Positions 37,513 to 48,654 of a stretch of 64,000 bases of DNA are shown in pieces (position 1 is the stretch's first letter; each line of letters opens with the position of its first letter). The translations under genes were made by a program, and so were the position numbers. The stretch lies in the NCBI RefSeq assembly GCF_001570805.1, contig NZ_BCSJ01000018.1, positions 1 to 64,000 on the forward strand. The letters run 5' to 3'. Source of the stretch: Brevibacterium epidermidis NBRC 14811. Lineage in GTDB: Bacteria; Actinomycetota; Actinomycetes; Actinomycetales; Brevibacteriaceae. Below the pieces are notes generated by a model. It was not told where the DNA came from. It did no database searches and saw nothing but the letters and a program-made list of their open reading frames with translations.

Positions 37513-38009
37513 AGTCCGGCGAGATTGGCCTGGCCGAGTCCGGCGAGGCTGTCGCGCAGGCGATCGGCTTCGGCACGGGGCAGACCGGGGATCGTCGCGT
37601 CGGTCGCGGCGGAGGCCGTGTGGAGTTTGACGGTGGCCAGGCCGAACATGCGGTCGATGGGGCCGGCGTCGACGTCGACGAACTGGAGTCGGCCGTAGGG
37701 CACGACGGTGGCGCGGTGGAACATGATCCCGCGGCGGACGAGCAGGTCGTCCTCACGTTCGGCATAGCCGATGGCGCGGGCCTGGCGGAGGATGATGATC
37801 GTCGAGATGATGCCGTACGCCAGGACGGCGATCCAGATCACGTGCAGCCAGGGCACCTCGGAGGTGAAGATGATCGCGAAGACCAGGGCGGCGATGAACA
37901 GCGGGACGAGCAGCGTCAGTGAGGCGAGGACCTCTTTCAGCCCGTACTTCGGGCTGATCCGGTTGAAGGGCACATCGGCTCCGATGGAGAAGGAGAGGTC
38001 GCGGTTCAT
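37509..38009 (-). CDS. PH domain-containing membrane protein, YdbS-like
   Basis: The 166-residue product has two closely spaced membrane helices (SLTLLVPLFIAALVFAIIFTS and VIWIAVLAYGIISTIIILRQ) followed by one bPH2 domain (REDDLLVRRGIMFHRATVVPYGRLQFVDVDAGPIDR). It pairs with the YdbT-like gene. Both neighbours overlap it by four bases, so the DUF3180-YdbS-YdbT-DUF2520 set is one tightly packed operon. Confidence 0.87.
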   Translation of the reverse strand: MNRDLSFSIGADVPFNRISPKYGLKEVLASLTLLVPLFIAALVFAIIFTSEVPWLHVIWIAVLAYGIISTIIILRQARAIGYAEREDDLLVRRGIMFHRATVVPYGRLQFVDVDAGPIDRMFGLATVKLHTASAATDATIPGLPRAEADRLRDSLAGLGQANLAGL

Positions 38010-38467
38010 GCTGTTTCAGCTCCCGGCGGGTCTTGGGGTGGGATCTCGCAGAATCCCTCGACGATCATACCGACGATCATGAGCACGGCGGCGGAGATCA
38101 TTGCGACAAGCATACCTGCGGCGATGTCGTTGCGGATCCCCGGCGCGGACAGGAAGTAGTACCCCGCGTTGCCGAGGTACCAGCCGGAGAGACCGGCCCC
38201 GGTCAGGGCGCTGGCCTTGGCCATGATCGCGACTCTCGCCGCTTGGAGCGGGTCGATCTCCTTCGTCCGGTCCCCGTCGTTCCATTTCTTGATGGGCCAA
38301 CCGAGCAGCAGAAGGATAGCGGAGAGCACGAGCATGCCGATGACTGCGAACCATGGCAGGCCGGGCAGTGAGAACCCTTGGCTTTCGAGCACCACGTCGG
38401 CCACGACCGCGAGAACCGTGCCGATGACGGCCCAGACTGCGAGGGTGGACGAGGAGGTTCTCTGCAT
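38006..38467 (-). CDS. DUF3180 membrane protein
   Basis: The 153-residue protein has four predicted membrane helices and no soluble domain. Its start MQRTSSSTLAVWAVIGTVLAVV and conserved position right after folK in actinobacteria identify the DUF3180 family. No biochemical role is known. It overlaps the YdbS-like gene by ATGA and starts 13 bases after folBK. Confidence 0.85.
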   Translation of the reverse strand: MQRTSSSTLAVWAVIGTVLAVVADVVLESQGFSLPGLPWFAVIGMLVLSAILLLLGWPIKKWNDGDRTKEIDPLQAARVAIMAKASALTGAGLSGWYLGNAGYYFLSAPGIRNDIAAGMLVAMISAAVLMIVGMIVEGFCEIPPQDPPGAETA

Positions 38468-38480
38468 GGTTCCCAGTCTC

Positions 38481-39443
38481 TCAGATCGCGGTCGGTTCTC
38501 CAGAGGTGATTCGGTCGATGTCCTGGTCGTCGAGTTCGGCCAGAACCGCGCTGATGGGGCGGCGCCCCTGCGGGGTGTCGATGAGTGTGTCTCCGACGAG
38601 CTCGGCCCACGGAGCGAGGACGAAGGCGCGTTCGTGGGCGCGTGGGTGCGGCAGCGTCAGTCGCGGGGTCTGGCTGCGCAGCTCCTCGTCCTCGGTTCCG
38701 AAGCGGATGAGGTCGATGTCGAGGGTGCGCGGTCCCCACCGGAGTTCGCGCGTGCGCCCGCAGGCGACTTCGATCCCCTGCGCCACCGAGAGCAGTTCGA
38801 GTGCCGGCAGCGTGGTGGTCACGAGCACTCCGAGGTTGAGGAAGTCGTCCTGTTCGACTCCGCCCCAAGGTGCGGTGCGGAAGAGTGAGGACCGGCGGGT
38901 GACAGTGATGTCCGGGTGACGGTCGAGGGCCGCCACTGCCTGGTCGAGGGTGTCCGCAGCATCGCCGATGTTCGCCCCGAGGTTGAGATAGGCTTCGGTC
39001 CCCCCGTCCTTCGCGCTGTCCGTGTCAGGCGCGGAGGTCGCGGGATTGACGGTCTCCCCCGCCGAGGCGGTGGTGCGGCTGCGTTCGACGCGGATGCGCA
39101 CATCGTCGAAGGTCCGTTGGATCGGTGCCGAGGGTTTGTGGACGACGACTTCGACGTGCTCGCACAGGCTCAGGCAGTGGTCGGCGATGCGTTCGGCCAG
39201 GGTTTCGATGAGGTCGAAGGTGTTGTTCTCGACGATTCCCGCAACATCTTCGGCGAGTTCGCCGTAGTGGATCGTCTCGGCGAGATCGTCGGTGGCTGCG
39301 GCGCGTGCGACCGAGGTGTGGAGGGTGACGTCGATGACGAAGTCCTGGCCTTCGCGCTTCTCGAAGTCGAAGACGCCGTGGTTGCCGCGGACCGTGAGTC
39401 CGCGCAGTTCGATGCGGTCGGGGGCCGCCTCGGTGCCGGTCAT
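38481..39443 (-). CDS. folBK: Dihydroneopterin aldolase / HPPK fusion
   Basis: One 320-residue polypeptide carries two consecutive folate-pathway enzymes. Residues ~8-122 are FolB (RIELRGLTVRGNHGVFDFEKREGQ), which cleaves dihydroneopterin. Residues ~150-310 are FolK (LNLGANIGD, then RWGPRTLDIDLIRFG and LTLPHPRAHERAFVL), which transfers pyrophosphate from ATP to 6-hydroxymethyl-dihydropterin. A Thr/Ala/Asp-rich linker of about 25 residues joins them. The gene overlaps folP by ATGA. Confidence 0.94.
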   Translation of the reverse strand: MTGTEAAPDRIELRGLTVRGNHGVFDFEKREGQDFVIDVTLHTSVARAAATDDLAETIHYGELAEDVAGIVENNTFDLIETLAERIADHCLSLCEHVEVVVHKPSAPIQRTFDDVRIRVERSRTTASAGETVNPATSAPDTDSAKDGGTEAYLNLGANIGDAADTLDQAVAALDRHPDITVTRRSSLFRTAPWGGVEQDDFLNLGVLVTTTLPALELLSVAQGIEVACGRTRELRWGPRTLDIDLIRFGTEDEELRSQTPRLTLPHPRAHERAFVLAPWAELVGDTLIDTPQGRRPISAVLAELDDQDIDRITSGEPTAI

Positions 39444-40318
39444 CGTTCGGTTCCCTCGTTGTCGATGTTCGCTGCGGGGTTCGCTGCTGAGGAGTGTTCC
39501 CTGACCGCGGCGACGACCTTGCAGGCGACCGCCGAGGTGGCCGGATCGTGGACGCGGACCGCCCAGGCTCCGGCCTGTGCGGAGATCGCGGAGATCGTGG
39601 CCGTGGCTTGATCCTTCGCCGCCTGTTCGGCCTGTTTCGGGTCGTCGGGGGTGAGCAGGGACGCGATGAAGCGCTTCCGGCTGGCTGCGACGAGGAGCCT
39701 GTGGTCGAGAGCGGAGAATTCGTCGAGCGCGCCTAGCAGCTGCCAGTTGTGTTCGGCGTTCTTCGAGAATCCGAGGCCGGGGTCGACGATGATGTTCGCA
39801 GGGTCGACGCCGACGGCGATGGCTTCGTCGATGCGGGTGCGCAGTTCGGCGATCACCTCGGCGACGACATCGTCGTAGTGGAAGGTGGCCGAGGCCTGAT
39901 CGAGGTAGCCGCGCCAGTGCATGAGCACGATGGGGGCCCCGGATTCTGCGGCGACGCTGAGCATAGTCGGATCCGACTGCCCGGCGGAGACGTCATTGAT
40001 GATGTGCGCACCAACCTCCAGGGATTCTGCGGCAACACTGGCACGCATCGTGTCGACGCTGATGACGGCTCCGGCGGCAGCGAGCTCACGGACGACCGGG
40101 ATGACTCGGCGCAGCTCTTCGGCTTCGTCGACGCGAGCCGATCCAGGACGCGTCGACTCCCCTCCGACGTCGATGATGTCGGCGCCGTTGGCCATGAGTT
40201 CGAGCCCGTGGGCGACAGCCCGGTCGTGGTCGAACCACAGTCCGCCGTCGGAGAAGGAATCGGGGGTGACGTTGAGGACGCCCATGATCTGCGTCGTCTT
40301 CACTGCTGCATCGTCCAT
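39440..40318 (-). CDS. folP: Dihydropteroate synthase
   Basis: FolP joins p-aminobenzoate to the activated pterin and is the sulfonamide target. The 292-residue TIM-barrel protein has both signatures, IMGVLNVTPDSFSDGGLW near residue 11 and ADIIDVGGESTRPGS near residue 46, plus VDPGLGFSKNAEHNW. It lies between folE (24-base gap) and folBK (ATGA overlap). Confidence 0.95.
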   Translation of the reverse strand: MDDAAVKTTQIMGVLNVTPDSFSDGGLWFDHDRAVAHGLELMANGADIIDVGGESTRPGSARVDEAEELRRVIPVVRELAAAGAVISVDTMRASVAAESLEVGAHIINDVSAGQSDPTMLSVAAESGAPIVLMHWRGYLDQASATFHYDDVVAEVIAELRTRIDEAIAVGVDPANIIVDPGLGFSKNAEHNWQLLGALDEFSALDHRLLVAASRKRFIASLLTPDDPKQAEQAAKDQATATISAISAQAGAWAVRVHDPATSAVACKVVAAVREHSSAANPAANIDNEGTER

Positions 40319-40342
40319 CGCTGTGGGATCCGTGTTCCGGCC

Positions 40343-40965
40343 TCAGCGGCCGAGGATGAGACTCATCGCTTCTGCTCGGGAGGCGCTTTCGCGCAGCTGC
40401 CCGCGCACGGCCGAGGTGATCGTCGAGGCTCCGGGTTTGCGGACGCCGCGCATGGTCATGCACAGGTGTTCGGCTTCGACGACGACGATGACGCCCTGTG
40501 GGTCGAGATGCTCGACGAGCGCATCGGCGATCTGCGAGGTCAGGCGTTCCTGCACCTGCGGGCGACGAGCATAGATCTCGACGAGGCGGGCCAGTTTCGA
40601 CAGCCCTGTGACCTTGCCGTTCTTGCTCGGGATGTAGCCGATGTGGGCGACGCCGTGGAAGGGTACGAGGTGGTGTTCGCAGGTGGAGTAGAGGTCGATA
40701 TCGCGGACGAGGACGAGTTCCTCGTGGCTGATGTCGAAGGTGACGCCGAGGACTTCTGCCGGGTCGCGGTGGAGTCCGGCGAAGATCTCCTCATAGGCCC
40801 TGGCCACTCGGTCCGGGGTCTCGAGCAGACCTTCGCGGTCGGGGTCTTCGCCCACGGCGATGAGGATCTCACGCACGGCAGCGGCGATGCGCGCTTGGTC
40901 GACCTTGTTCGCCTGCCCTGTGGGGGCGGGGCCGAGACCGGCGGAGACCTCTTCGATATCGGCCA

Positions 40966-40966
<1 letters not shown>
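40343..40966 (-). CDS. folE: GTP cyclohydrolase I
   Basis: FolE opens GTP to dihydroneopterin triphosphate, the entry to folate synthesis. The 207-residue protein has the zinc-site region [22 protein letters not shown] and the C-terminal [21 protein letters not shown] block with the second Cys ligand. The ATG overlaps the ftsH stop codon by one base (TGATG), so folate genes are translationally tied to ftsH. Confidence 0.96.
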
Positions 40967-43152
<2,186 letters not shown>

Positions 43153-43331
43153 AAGTCCTCTCAGGAAAAAGATGTGGGCAACCGTTTCAGGCTACCGAGG
43201 CTGCCTGGGAACATCCCCCACAGCCTAGTACTTCGCACCCCTATAGCCCGAATGCGTGCCGAATCTATTCCGTCACAGACCCCGGACCCGGCCCGGGTTC
43301 GCCGCGGGCGTAAAAAGCGGTGCGGTCAGGC

Positions 43332-43883
43332 TCAGCTGTAGACGTGTTGAGCCAGGGTCGCGACGAACGGCACGTTGCGGTACTTCTCCGCGTAGTCCAG
43401 TCCGTAGCCGATGACGAATTCGTTGGGCACATCGAAGCCGACGTATTTGACGTCGATATCGACCTTGACGGCTTCGGGCTTGCGCAGCATTGTGCAGATC
43501 TCGACGGTTGCGGCTCCGCGGGTGCGCAGGTTCTGGATCAGCCAGGACAGGGTGAGGCCGGAGTCGATGATGTCTTCGACGATGAGGACGTGACGGTCGG
43601 TGAGGTCGGTATCGAGGTCCTTGAGGATCCGCACGACGCCGGAGGACTTCGTGCCCGATCCGTAGGAGGACACTGCCATCCAGTCCATCGTCACCGGTGA
43701 GTGCAGGGCACGGGCGAGGTCGGCCATGACCATGACCGCACCCTTGAGGACGCCGACGAGGAGGATGTCCTTGTCCTTGTAGTCTTCATCGATGGCGGCG
43801 GCCAATTCAACGAGTCGTGCGGCTATCTGCTCTTCCGAAACGAGTACTTTTTCGATGTCATTGCCGAGATCGTTGATGTCCAC
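43332..43883 (-). CDS. hpt: Hypoxanthine phosphoribosyltransferase
   Basis: Hpt salvages hypoxanthine and guanine with PRPP. The 183-residue protein has the PRPP loop HVLIVEDIIDSGLTLSWL near residue 95, the flexible loop region MDWMAVSSYGSGTKSSG, and the purine-binding KVDIDVKYVGFDVPNEFVIGYGLDY. It is transcribed toward ftsH across a 179-base gap. In many relatives tilS lies directly upstream; here two other genes intervene. Confidence 0.95.
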   Translation of the reverse strand: MDINDLGNDIEKVLVSEEQIAARLVELAAAIDEDYKDKDILLVGVLKGAVMVMADLARALHSPVTMDWMAVSSYGSGTKSSGVVRILKDLDTDLTDRHVLIVEDIIDSGLTLSWLIQNLRTRGAATVEICTMLRKPEAVKVDIDVKYVGFDVPNEFVIGYGLDYAEKYRNVPFVATLAQHVYS

Positions 43884-43930
43884 GAGTGTCGATTCTCCTC
43901 AGAAGCGGGTCCTTGAGATTCCATTATGGG

Positions 43931-45202
43931 TCACTTTGCCTCACCGGTGCCACCGTGCCCGGAAGTCGGTGCCAGTTCGTCGTCGACATTCCCCGGACCT
44001 GCCGACAGCCAGCCGGTGATCGCCATGAGCGCGGAGATGATGACCATGAACCACAGCGGCACCTGCCAACCGCCGCTGAGGCCGAGCAGTCCGCCCACCG
44101 CCAACGGGCACAGCGCGGCGAGCACGTAGCCCGTGGACTGGACGAAAGCCGAGGTCGAGGCCGTGACAGAGACTTCGCGGGTGCGAGAGGTGATCAGGGC
44201 GAGCGCAGCGGGGAACGCGAACCCGCCGTAGCCGAGCAGGACCGCCCACAGCCAGGGGACGGTGGCCGGGCTGAGCAGCAGTCCCGTATAGCCGATGACG
44301 GCGCTGACGCCGAAGGAGACGAGGAAGGCTCGCGGGGCGATGTTGCGAACGATGATCTGCGGGGCGAGGAATCCGCCGGGCAGTCCGCCGAAGGTCACAA
44401 TGGTGAGCATGATTCCGGCGAGGAAGGGGTCGAGCCCGGCATCGCGGTAGATCTGCGGCAGCCAACCGAACTGGACATAGGCGTTGGCCGATTGGAGGCC
44501 GAAGAATATCGCCATATACCGAGCCTTGGGTGAGGTGAAGACCGCTCGCCGAGGCGGCGCTTCCACCCGTTCGCCCCCGGGCTCCGCCGCCTGTCCGGAG
44601 AGGACGGGCACGGACTTCAGGGTCCGCAGCACCGACCAGGTGATGAGTGCGGAGAAAGGCAGCACCACCCAGAAGCCGAGGCCGACGCGCCACCCGCCGA
44701 AGGCTTCAGCCAGGGGTGCAGTGAACAGCGAGGGCAGCATCGAACCGAGTCCCAGCGAGACGGTGAACGTCGTCGCGCCCAAGGTGGGCCGGTGTGGGAA
44801 GCGGGACTTGACGTAGACGGGCAGGATGACATTGCCGATCGACATTCCGGCCAGGGCGAGGACCGTGAGCAGAGCGAAGGCCACCCATTCGGTGACGACC
44901 GCGCGCAGACCGACGCCGGCGACGATGAAGGCGGCGCTCATGGCCAGGGCCGTGAATAGACCGAGTCGTTTGAGCACGGGTACGGCGATGATGCCGCAGA
45001 TGGCGAAGACGAGTCCCGGCAGTGCCGTGAGCAGACCTGTCTGCCATTCGGCCAGGGAGAATCCGTCTTTGACCTCGGAGAGCACGGGCCCCAGGGAGGA
45101 GGCGGCCGGGCGCAGTGAGGCGCCGATGAGGACGAGGCAGGCCAGGGCCAGAACGTCGAGGCCGCGGGAGCGTCGGAACCCCTGCTCGGGCGAAGTCGTC
45201 AT
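43931..45202 (-). CDS. MFS transporter, CynX/NimT-like
   Basis: The 423-residue protein has twelve hydrophobic spans and the CynX-type opening LACLVLIGASLRPAASSLGPVL. KSRFPHRPTLGATTFTVSLGLGSMLPSLFTAPLAEAFGGWR follows in the first half. CynX-type carriers move cyanate, nitroimidazoles or small nucleobase-like compounds. It is divergent from a cytosine-deaminase-like gene with a 115-base shared promoter region, so it may import that enzyme's substrate. Inference only. Confidence 0.85.
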   Translation of the reverse strand: MTTSPEQGFRRSRGLDVLALACLVLIGASLRPAASSLGPVLSEVKDGFSLAEWQTGLLTALPGLVFAICGIIAVPVLKRLGLFTALAMSAAFIVAGVGLRAVVTEWVAFALLTVLALAGMSIGNVILPVYVKSRFPHRPTLGATTFTVSLGLGSMLPSLFTAPLAEAFGGWRVGLGFWVVLPFSALITWSVLRTLKSVPVLSGQAAEPGGERVEAPPRRAVFTSPKARYMAIFFGLQSANAYVQFGWLPQIYRDAGLDPFLAGIMLTIVTFGGLPGGFLAPQIIVRNIAPRAFLVSFGVSAVIGYTGLLLSPATVPWLWAVLLGYGGFAFPAALALITSRTREVSVTASTSAFVQSTGYVLAALCPLAVGGLLGLSGGWQVPLWFMVIISALMAITGWLSAGPGNVDDELAPTSGHGGTGEAK

Positions 45203-45282
45203 GGCCTCATCCTTTCAGACTGCTGTTGCTGTGGTACACGCGGGCCACGGGCCTCCCGAGCGCACAATCGAGCACAAGTTCC

Positions 45283-45296
45283 GATGGTATACCGTC
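45283..45296. promoter_or_regulatory. GntR-type operator candidate between MFS and deaminase genes
   Basis: GATGGTATACCGTC is symmetric apart from one base pair on each side, with a central GGTATACC palindrome. The TGGTATACC core resembles operators of FCD-type GntR regulators. It lies 22 bases before the deaminase start, in the divergent promoter. No GntR gene is nearby. Confidence 0.45.
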
Positions 45297-45317
45297 CTGC
45301 GGTCGTAGGCTGAGCCC

Positions 45318-46592
45318 ATGACCGTTGTGAAGAACGTGCGCCTCTTCCCGCGCACCCCGGATACTCCCGCCGTCGATGTCGAGATCACCGAGGGACGATT
45401 CTCTCGCATCTCCCCCGCCGAAGATGCCGCCCACGACTCAACCCAACCGCGAACCGGGTCTGCACCGACCGGGGCTGAGGTCATCGACGGGGCGGGACGG
45501 ATCCTGCTGCCCAGCCTCGGCGACGCCCATGCTCATCTGGATTCGAATCGGATGGGCCAGACGTTCCGCCCGCATACCGCCGACGGCACTCTGCACGGCT
45601 TCATCAAGAACGATCGGGAGAACTGGCGAGGCGGCGAGCGCAGCATCGCCGATCAGGCAGCGTATGCGATTGGGAAGATCGTCGCGTCCGGAGGCACGCG
45701 CATCCGCTCGCATGCTCAGGTCGACGCCGACTGCGGACTCGAACGCTTCCACGGGGTCAAGGCCGCGCTCGAAGCTCATGCCGATGTCCTCGACTTCCAG
45801 ATCGTCGCCTTCCCACAGGCAGGGATCGTGCGGGAACAGGGTGTCCGCGAACTGCTCGATGCGGCTCTGGCCGAGGGCGCAGACCTCGTCGGCGGACTCG
45901 ATCCGCTGCTCTATGACCGAGATCCGGTCGCACACCTCGACACCGTGTTCGCTCTGGCGGACAAGCACGGCAAGGGCATCGACATCCACCTCCACGAGGC
46001 GGGCACCGCAGGGCTGTTCTCGCTCGAAGAGATCGCGGCCCGCACCGCAGCTGCGGGCATGGCCGGACAGGTCACGGTCTCCCACGCATTCGCCCTCAAC
46101 ACGAACCCGGAAACCGAGGTCGCGAAGGTCCTCGACGCCCTCACCGAGGCGGGAGTGGTCCTGACGACGGTCGCTCCGGCCAAGGGTGTGCTGCCGCAGG
46201 CGCTCATCCGTGAGCGCCGCATGGCTCTCGGGCTCGGCGAGGACGGGCAGCGGGACTACTGGAGCCCGTACGGTGACGGTGATCTGCTGCGTCGGACCTG
46301 GCAGCTGGCGTTCACGAACGGGTTCCGTGCCGATTCCGATATCGAAGGCTGTCTCGATATCGCCTCCCGCGGAGGCGCCCAGGTCATGGCCGGTGCCCGT
46401 CCCGACGGCTCATCGCTGGCCGACGATGCCCGGTTCGGTCTGGGTGTGGGTGCTCCCGCCGACTTCGTGCTCGTCGCCTCGGATACGGTCACCTCGGCGA
46501 TCATGGACTGCCCGCAGGACCGCGATGTGTTCAAGGCGGGTCGGCTCGTCGCCTCCGGCGGAGTACTGGCAGGCGGTGCTCGTCTGGGCTGA
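45318..46592 (+). CDS. Cytosine deaminase-like amidohydrolase
   Basis: The 424-residue metal-dependent hydrolase is CodA-like. The first metal site is DAHAHLDSNRMG near residue 74. HAQVDADCGLERFHGVKAALE, FQIVAFPQAGI, GGLDPLLYDRDP, the HLHEAG metal-ligand region and VSHAFAL follow in the usual order. The catalytic Asp of CodA lies in SHDD; the equivalent segment here reads YWSPYGDGDLL, so substrate preference may differ from cytosine. It is convergent with tilS, only 3 bases away. Confidence 0.85.
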   Translation: MTVVKNVRLFPRTPDTPAVDVEITEGRFSRISPAEDAAHDSTQPRTGSAPTGAEVIDGAGRILLPSLGDAHAHLDSNRMGQTFRPHTADGTLHGFIKNDRENWRGGERSIADQAAYAIGKIVASGGTRIRSHAQVDADCGLERFHGVKAALEAHADVLDFQIVAFPQAGIVREQGVRELLDAALAEGADLVGGLDPLLYDRDPVAHLDTVFALADKHGKGIDIHLHEAGTAGLFSLEEIAARTAAAGMAGQVTVSHAFALNTNPETEVAKVLDALTEAGVVLTTVAPAKGVLPQALIRERRMALGLGEDGQRDYWSPYGDGDLLRRTWQLAFTNGFRADSDIEGCLDIASRGGAQVMAGARPDGSSLADDARFGLGVGAPADFVLVASDTVTSAIMDCPQDRDVFKAGRLVASGGVLAGGARLG

Positions 46593-46595
46593 GGC

Positions 46596-47651
46596 TCAGC
46601 GCGCTTTCGCCGCGAGCTGGAACACGGCGTGACTGTCGGAGATAACGACCTCCGTGTCCCCGGGCAGGGACAAACGGCCCCGCTTGCGGTCGCGGATGAG
46701 TGCACAGAGTTCGGCGACGCGCTTCGCGCCGAGGTTCTGTCCGGGCACGCCGAGTGAGATCACCCAGTCGCGCACGACTCGGCTGAGCACGGCATCGTCG
46801 AGAGCAGTGAAATCCTCCACCGGCACTGAGGCGGCTCCCCGGATCCACTGCCCGGCCGCCTCGGCGCGGGCATCGATGAAATCCGCGTCCGCCCGGCACA
46901 GGTCGGCGGTGCGGGCGAGATTCGCGGTGATCGGCTGGCCGAGTTCGGTTTCGAGTCCGGCAAGCAGCTGCCGGGCCCGGACTCTGGAATACGCGGTGTC
47001 GGCGTTCATCGGGTCATTCCAGATCTCAATGCCCTGGGCCCTGCAGGACGCTTCCGTCTGGTCCCTGTCGAGGCCGAGCAGCGGGCGCATGAGGTGTCCG
47101 GAGACCGGGCTCATCCCGGCCAGGGACCTGGTGCCCGATCCGCGCATGAGGCCGAGCAGAACGGTCTCGGCTTGGTCGCTGCGGGTGTGGGCGGTGAGGA
47201 TCCAGTCGGCCCCAGCCTCGACTCGTGCGGTTTCGAGGGCGGCATAGCGGGCGGTTCGTGCCGCGGCTTCGAGCCCTTCTTCGCCGGCGTCGATACTCAC
47301 CGTCGCCACTTCGGCGGGCGCTCCCCATGATTCTGAGGTGGCGGCGACCCGTTCGGCCACCTCGGCGGTGACGGTCTGGAGTCCGTGGTCGACGGTGACG
47401 GCTCGGGCGCGGATCTCACCGCGCCGGTGGAGGAATGCGACCGCATGGAGCAGCGCCATCGAATCCGCTCCCCCGGACACCGCGACGATGAGCCCCGGGA
47501 CTGACGGTTCAGTGACGGCGGGGACGGCATCGGACGATCCTGCCGTGGTCTCGTCTGCGGCGGCGAGAGCTGCGCGCACGGCGTTGCGAATGGCTCCGCT
47601 GGCCGGGTCGAGGGTCGGCCGCCTCGGCGAGGAACCCTCAGCCGTGGACAC
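46596..47651 (-). CDS. tilS: tRNA(Ile)-lysidine synthase
   Basis: TilS modifies C34 of tRNA-Ile(CAU) to lysidine so that it reads AUA. The 351-residue protein has the PP-loop VSGGADSMALLHAVAFL near residue 55, DHGLQTVTAEVAERVA, and LTAHTRSDQAETVLLGLMRGSGTRSLAGM. The GTG at 47651 overlaps the metalloprotease gene by 14 bases; a longer reading lacks homology. No strong ribosome binding site is seen, so the start is somewhat uncertain and coupling is likely. Confidence 0.9.
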   Translation of the reverse strand: MSTAEGSSPRRPTLDPASGAIRNAVRAALAAADETTAGSSDAVPAVTEPSVPGLIVAVSGGADSMALLHAVAFLHRRGEIRARAVTVDHGLQTVTAEVAERVAATSESWGAPAEVATVSIDAGEEGLEAAARTARYAALETARVEAGADWILTAHTRSDQAETVLLGLMRGSGTRSLAGMSPVSGHLMRPLLGLDRDQTEASCRAQGIEIWNDPMNADTAYSRVRARQLLAGLETELGQPITANLARTADLCRADADFIDARAEAAGQWIRGAASVPVEDFTALDDAVLSRVVRDWVISLGVPGQNLGAKRVAELCALIRDRKRGRLSLPGDTEVVISDSHAVFQLAAKAR

Positions 47652-48654
47652 GATCGAGCCAGAGCTGCGGGTCGTGGATCTCTGCCGTGCGCGGAAGGTT
47701 CGCAGGTTCCGCATAGATGCGGGAGAAGCCCTTCTGCCCGACCTCACGGCGGACGGCGCGGACGAACTTGGCCCCGTCGCGATACTGCGCGAGTTTGAGG
47801 TCCATCCCGAGCAGGTTGGTGAGGAACCCGCCTTGGCTGGCGTCACGGCGGGCCTCGAACCTGCGGCGCAGTTTGCGCACGCTCGGGATCACTCCGGCGC
47901 CCACTTCGTCCATGACAACATCGGCGTGGCCTTCGAGCAGGGACAGGATCGCAGTGGCTTCGTCGAGAGCGGCGCGCATCTTCTCGTCGCGTATGAGGTC
48001 GACGATGCTGGCCTCACCCTTGATGATGCGTCCGAAGGTGGCGAAGAGGTCGACGATCCCGCCGACCCCGGGCATCGTCAGCCGGGTCGACACGGCTCCG
48101 GAGAGCAGAGTGCGCATATGCTCGCGCAGCCAGGGTGCGGTCGCGAACTGCACTTGGTGGGTGGCTTCGTGGAGGGCCACCCACATGCGGAAGTCACGCG
48201 GGTCGACGTCCATGGCCTTCTCGGCGATGAGCACGGCGGGGGCGACGAACATCAGCCGTCCCGTCTCCACTGCGAAGGGGTCGAACTGGCCGAGCACACG
48301 AGTCGACAGCAGAGAGAGCACCCCGGCGACCTCGACGGCACCGGCCATCGCGGTGGCGGGGCTGACCGGGGCGGGCAGGGCCGCCTCGTCGAGCATTCCG
48401 TTGACGGACTGGGCATTGGCCTTGACCCAGCTGACCTGGTCGAGGACGAGCACCGAACCGGCAGCGAGCCGGCCGCGCACATCATCGGCGTGATCCGGCG
48501 GCAGCAGGAACGAATCGAGCACGAGGTCCTGAGCGGTCAGGGCGTTGTCCTTCATCCCTTCGACGAGCTCATCGAGGACGCCTGGTTCGGGGACCTTCGC
48601 TGCGGAGACGAGCTCACGGGCGGTGCGGGCGGCGAATCCCTCGTCGATGATCAT
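47638..48654 (-). CDS. Zinc-dependent metalloprotease (DUF2342)
   Basis: The 338-residue protein carries HEATH in WVALHEATHQVQFATAPWL near residue 162, and a downstream Glu region EGHADVVMDEVG near 243 that would complete a zinc site. It fits the actinobacterial DUF2342 (coenzyme F420 biosynthesis-associated or uncharacterised metalloprotease) family found between dacB and tilS. It overlaps dacB by ATGA. No signal peptide is evident, so it is probably cytoplasmic. Substrate unknown. Confidence 0.85.
   Translation of the reverse strand: MIIDEGFAARTARELVSAAKVPEPGVLDELVEGMKDNALTAQDLVLDSFLLPPDHADDVRGRLAAGSVLVLDQVSWVKANAQSVNGMLDEAALPAPVSPATAMAGAVEVAGVLSLLSTRVLGQFDPFAVETGRLMFVAPAVLIAEKAMDVDPRDFRMWVALHEATHQVQFATAPWLREHMRTLLSGAVSTRLTMPGVGGIVDLFATFGRIIKGEASIVDLIRDEKMRAALDEATAILSLLEGHADVVMDEVGAGVIPSVRKLRRRFEARRDASQGGFLTNLLGMDLKLAQYRDGAKFVRAVRREVGQKGFSRIYAEPANLPRTAEIHDPQLWLDRVHG

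Noticed and set aside
43286..43298. ACCCGGCCCGGGT as an hpt terminator
   Set aside because: The loop is only three bases at best and the stem is five pairs, too weak to call.
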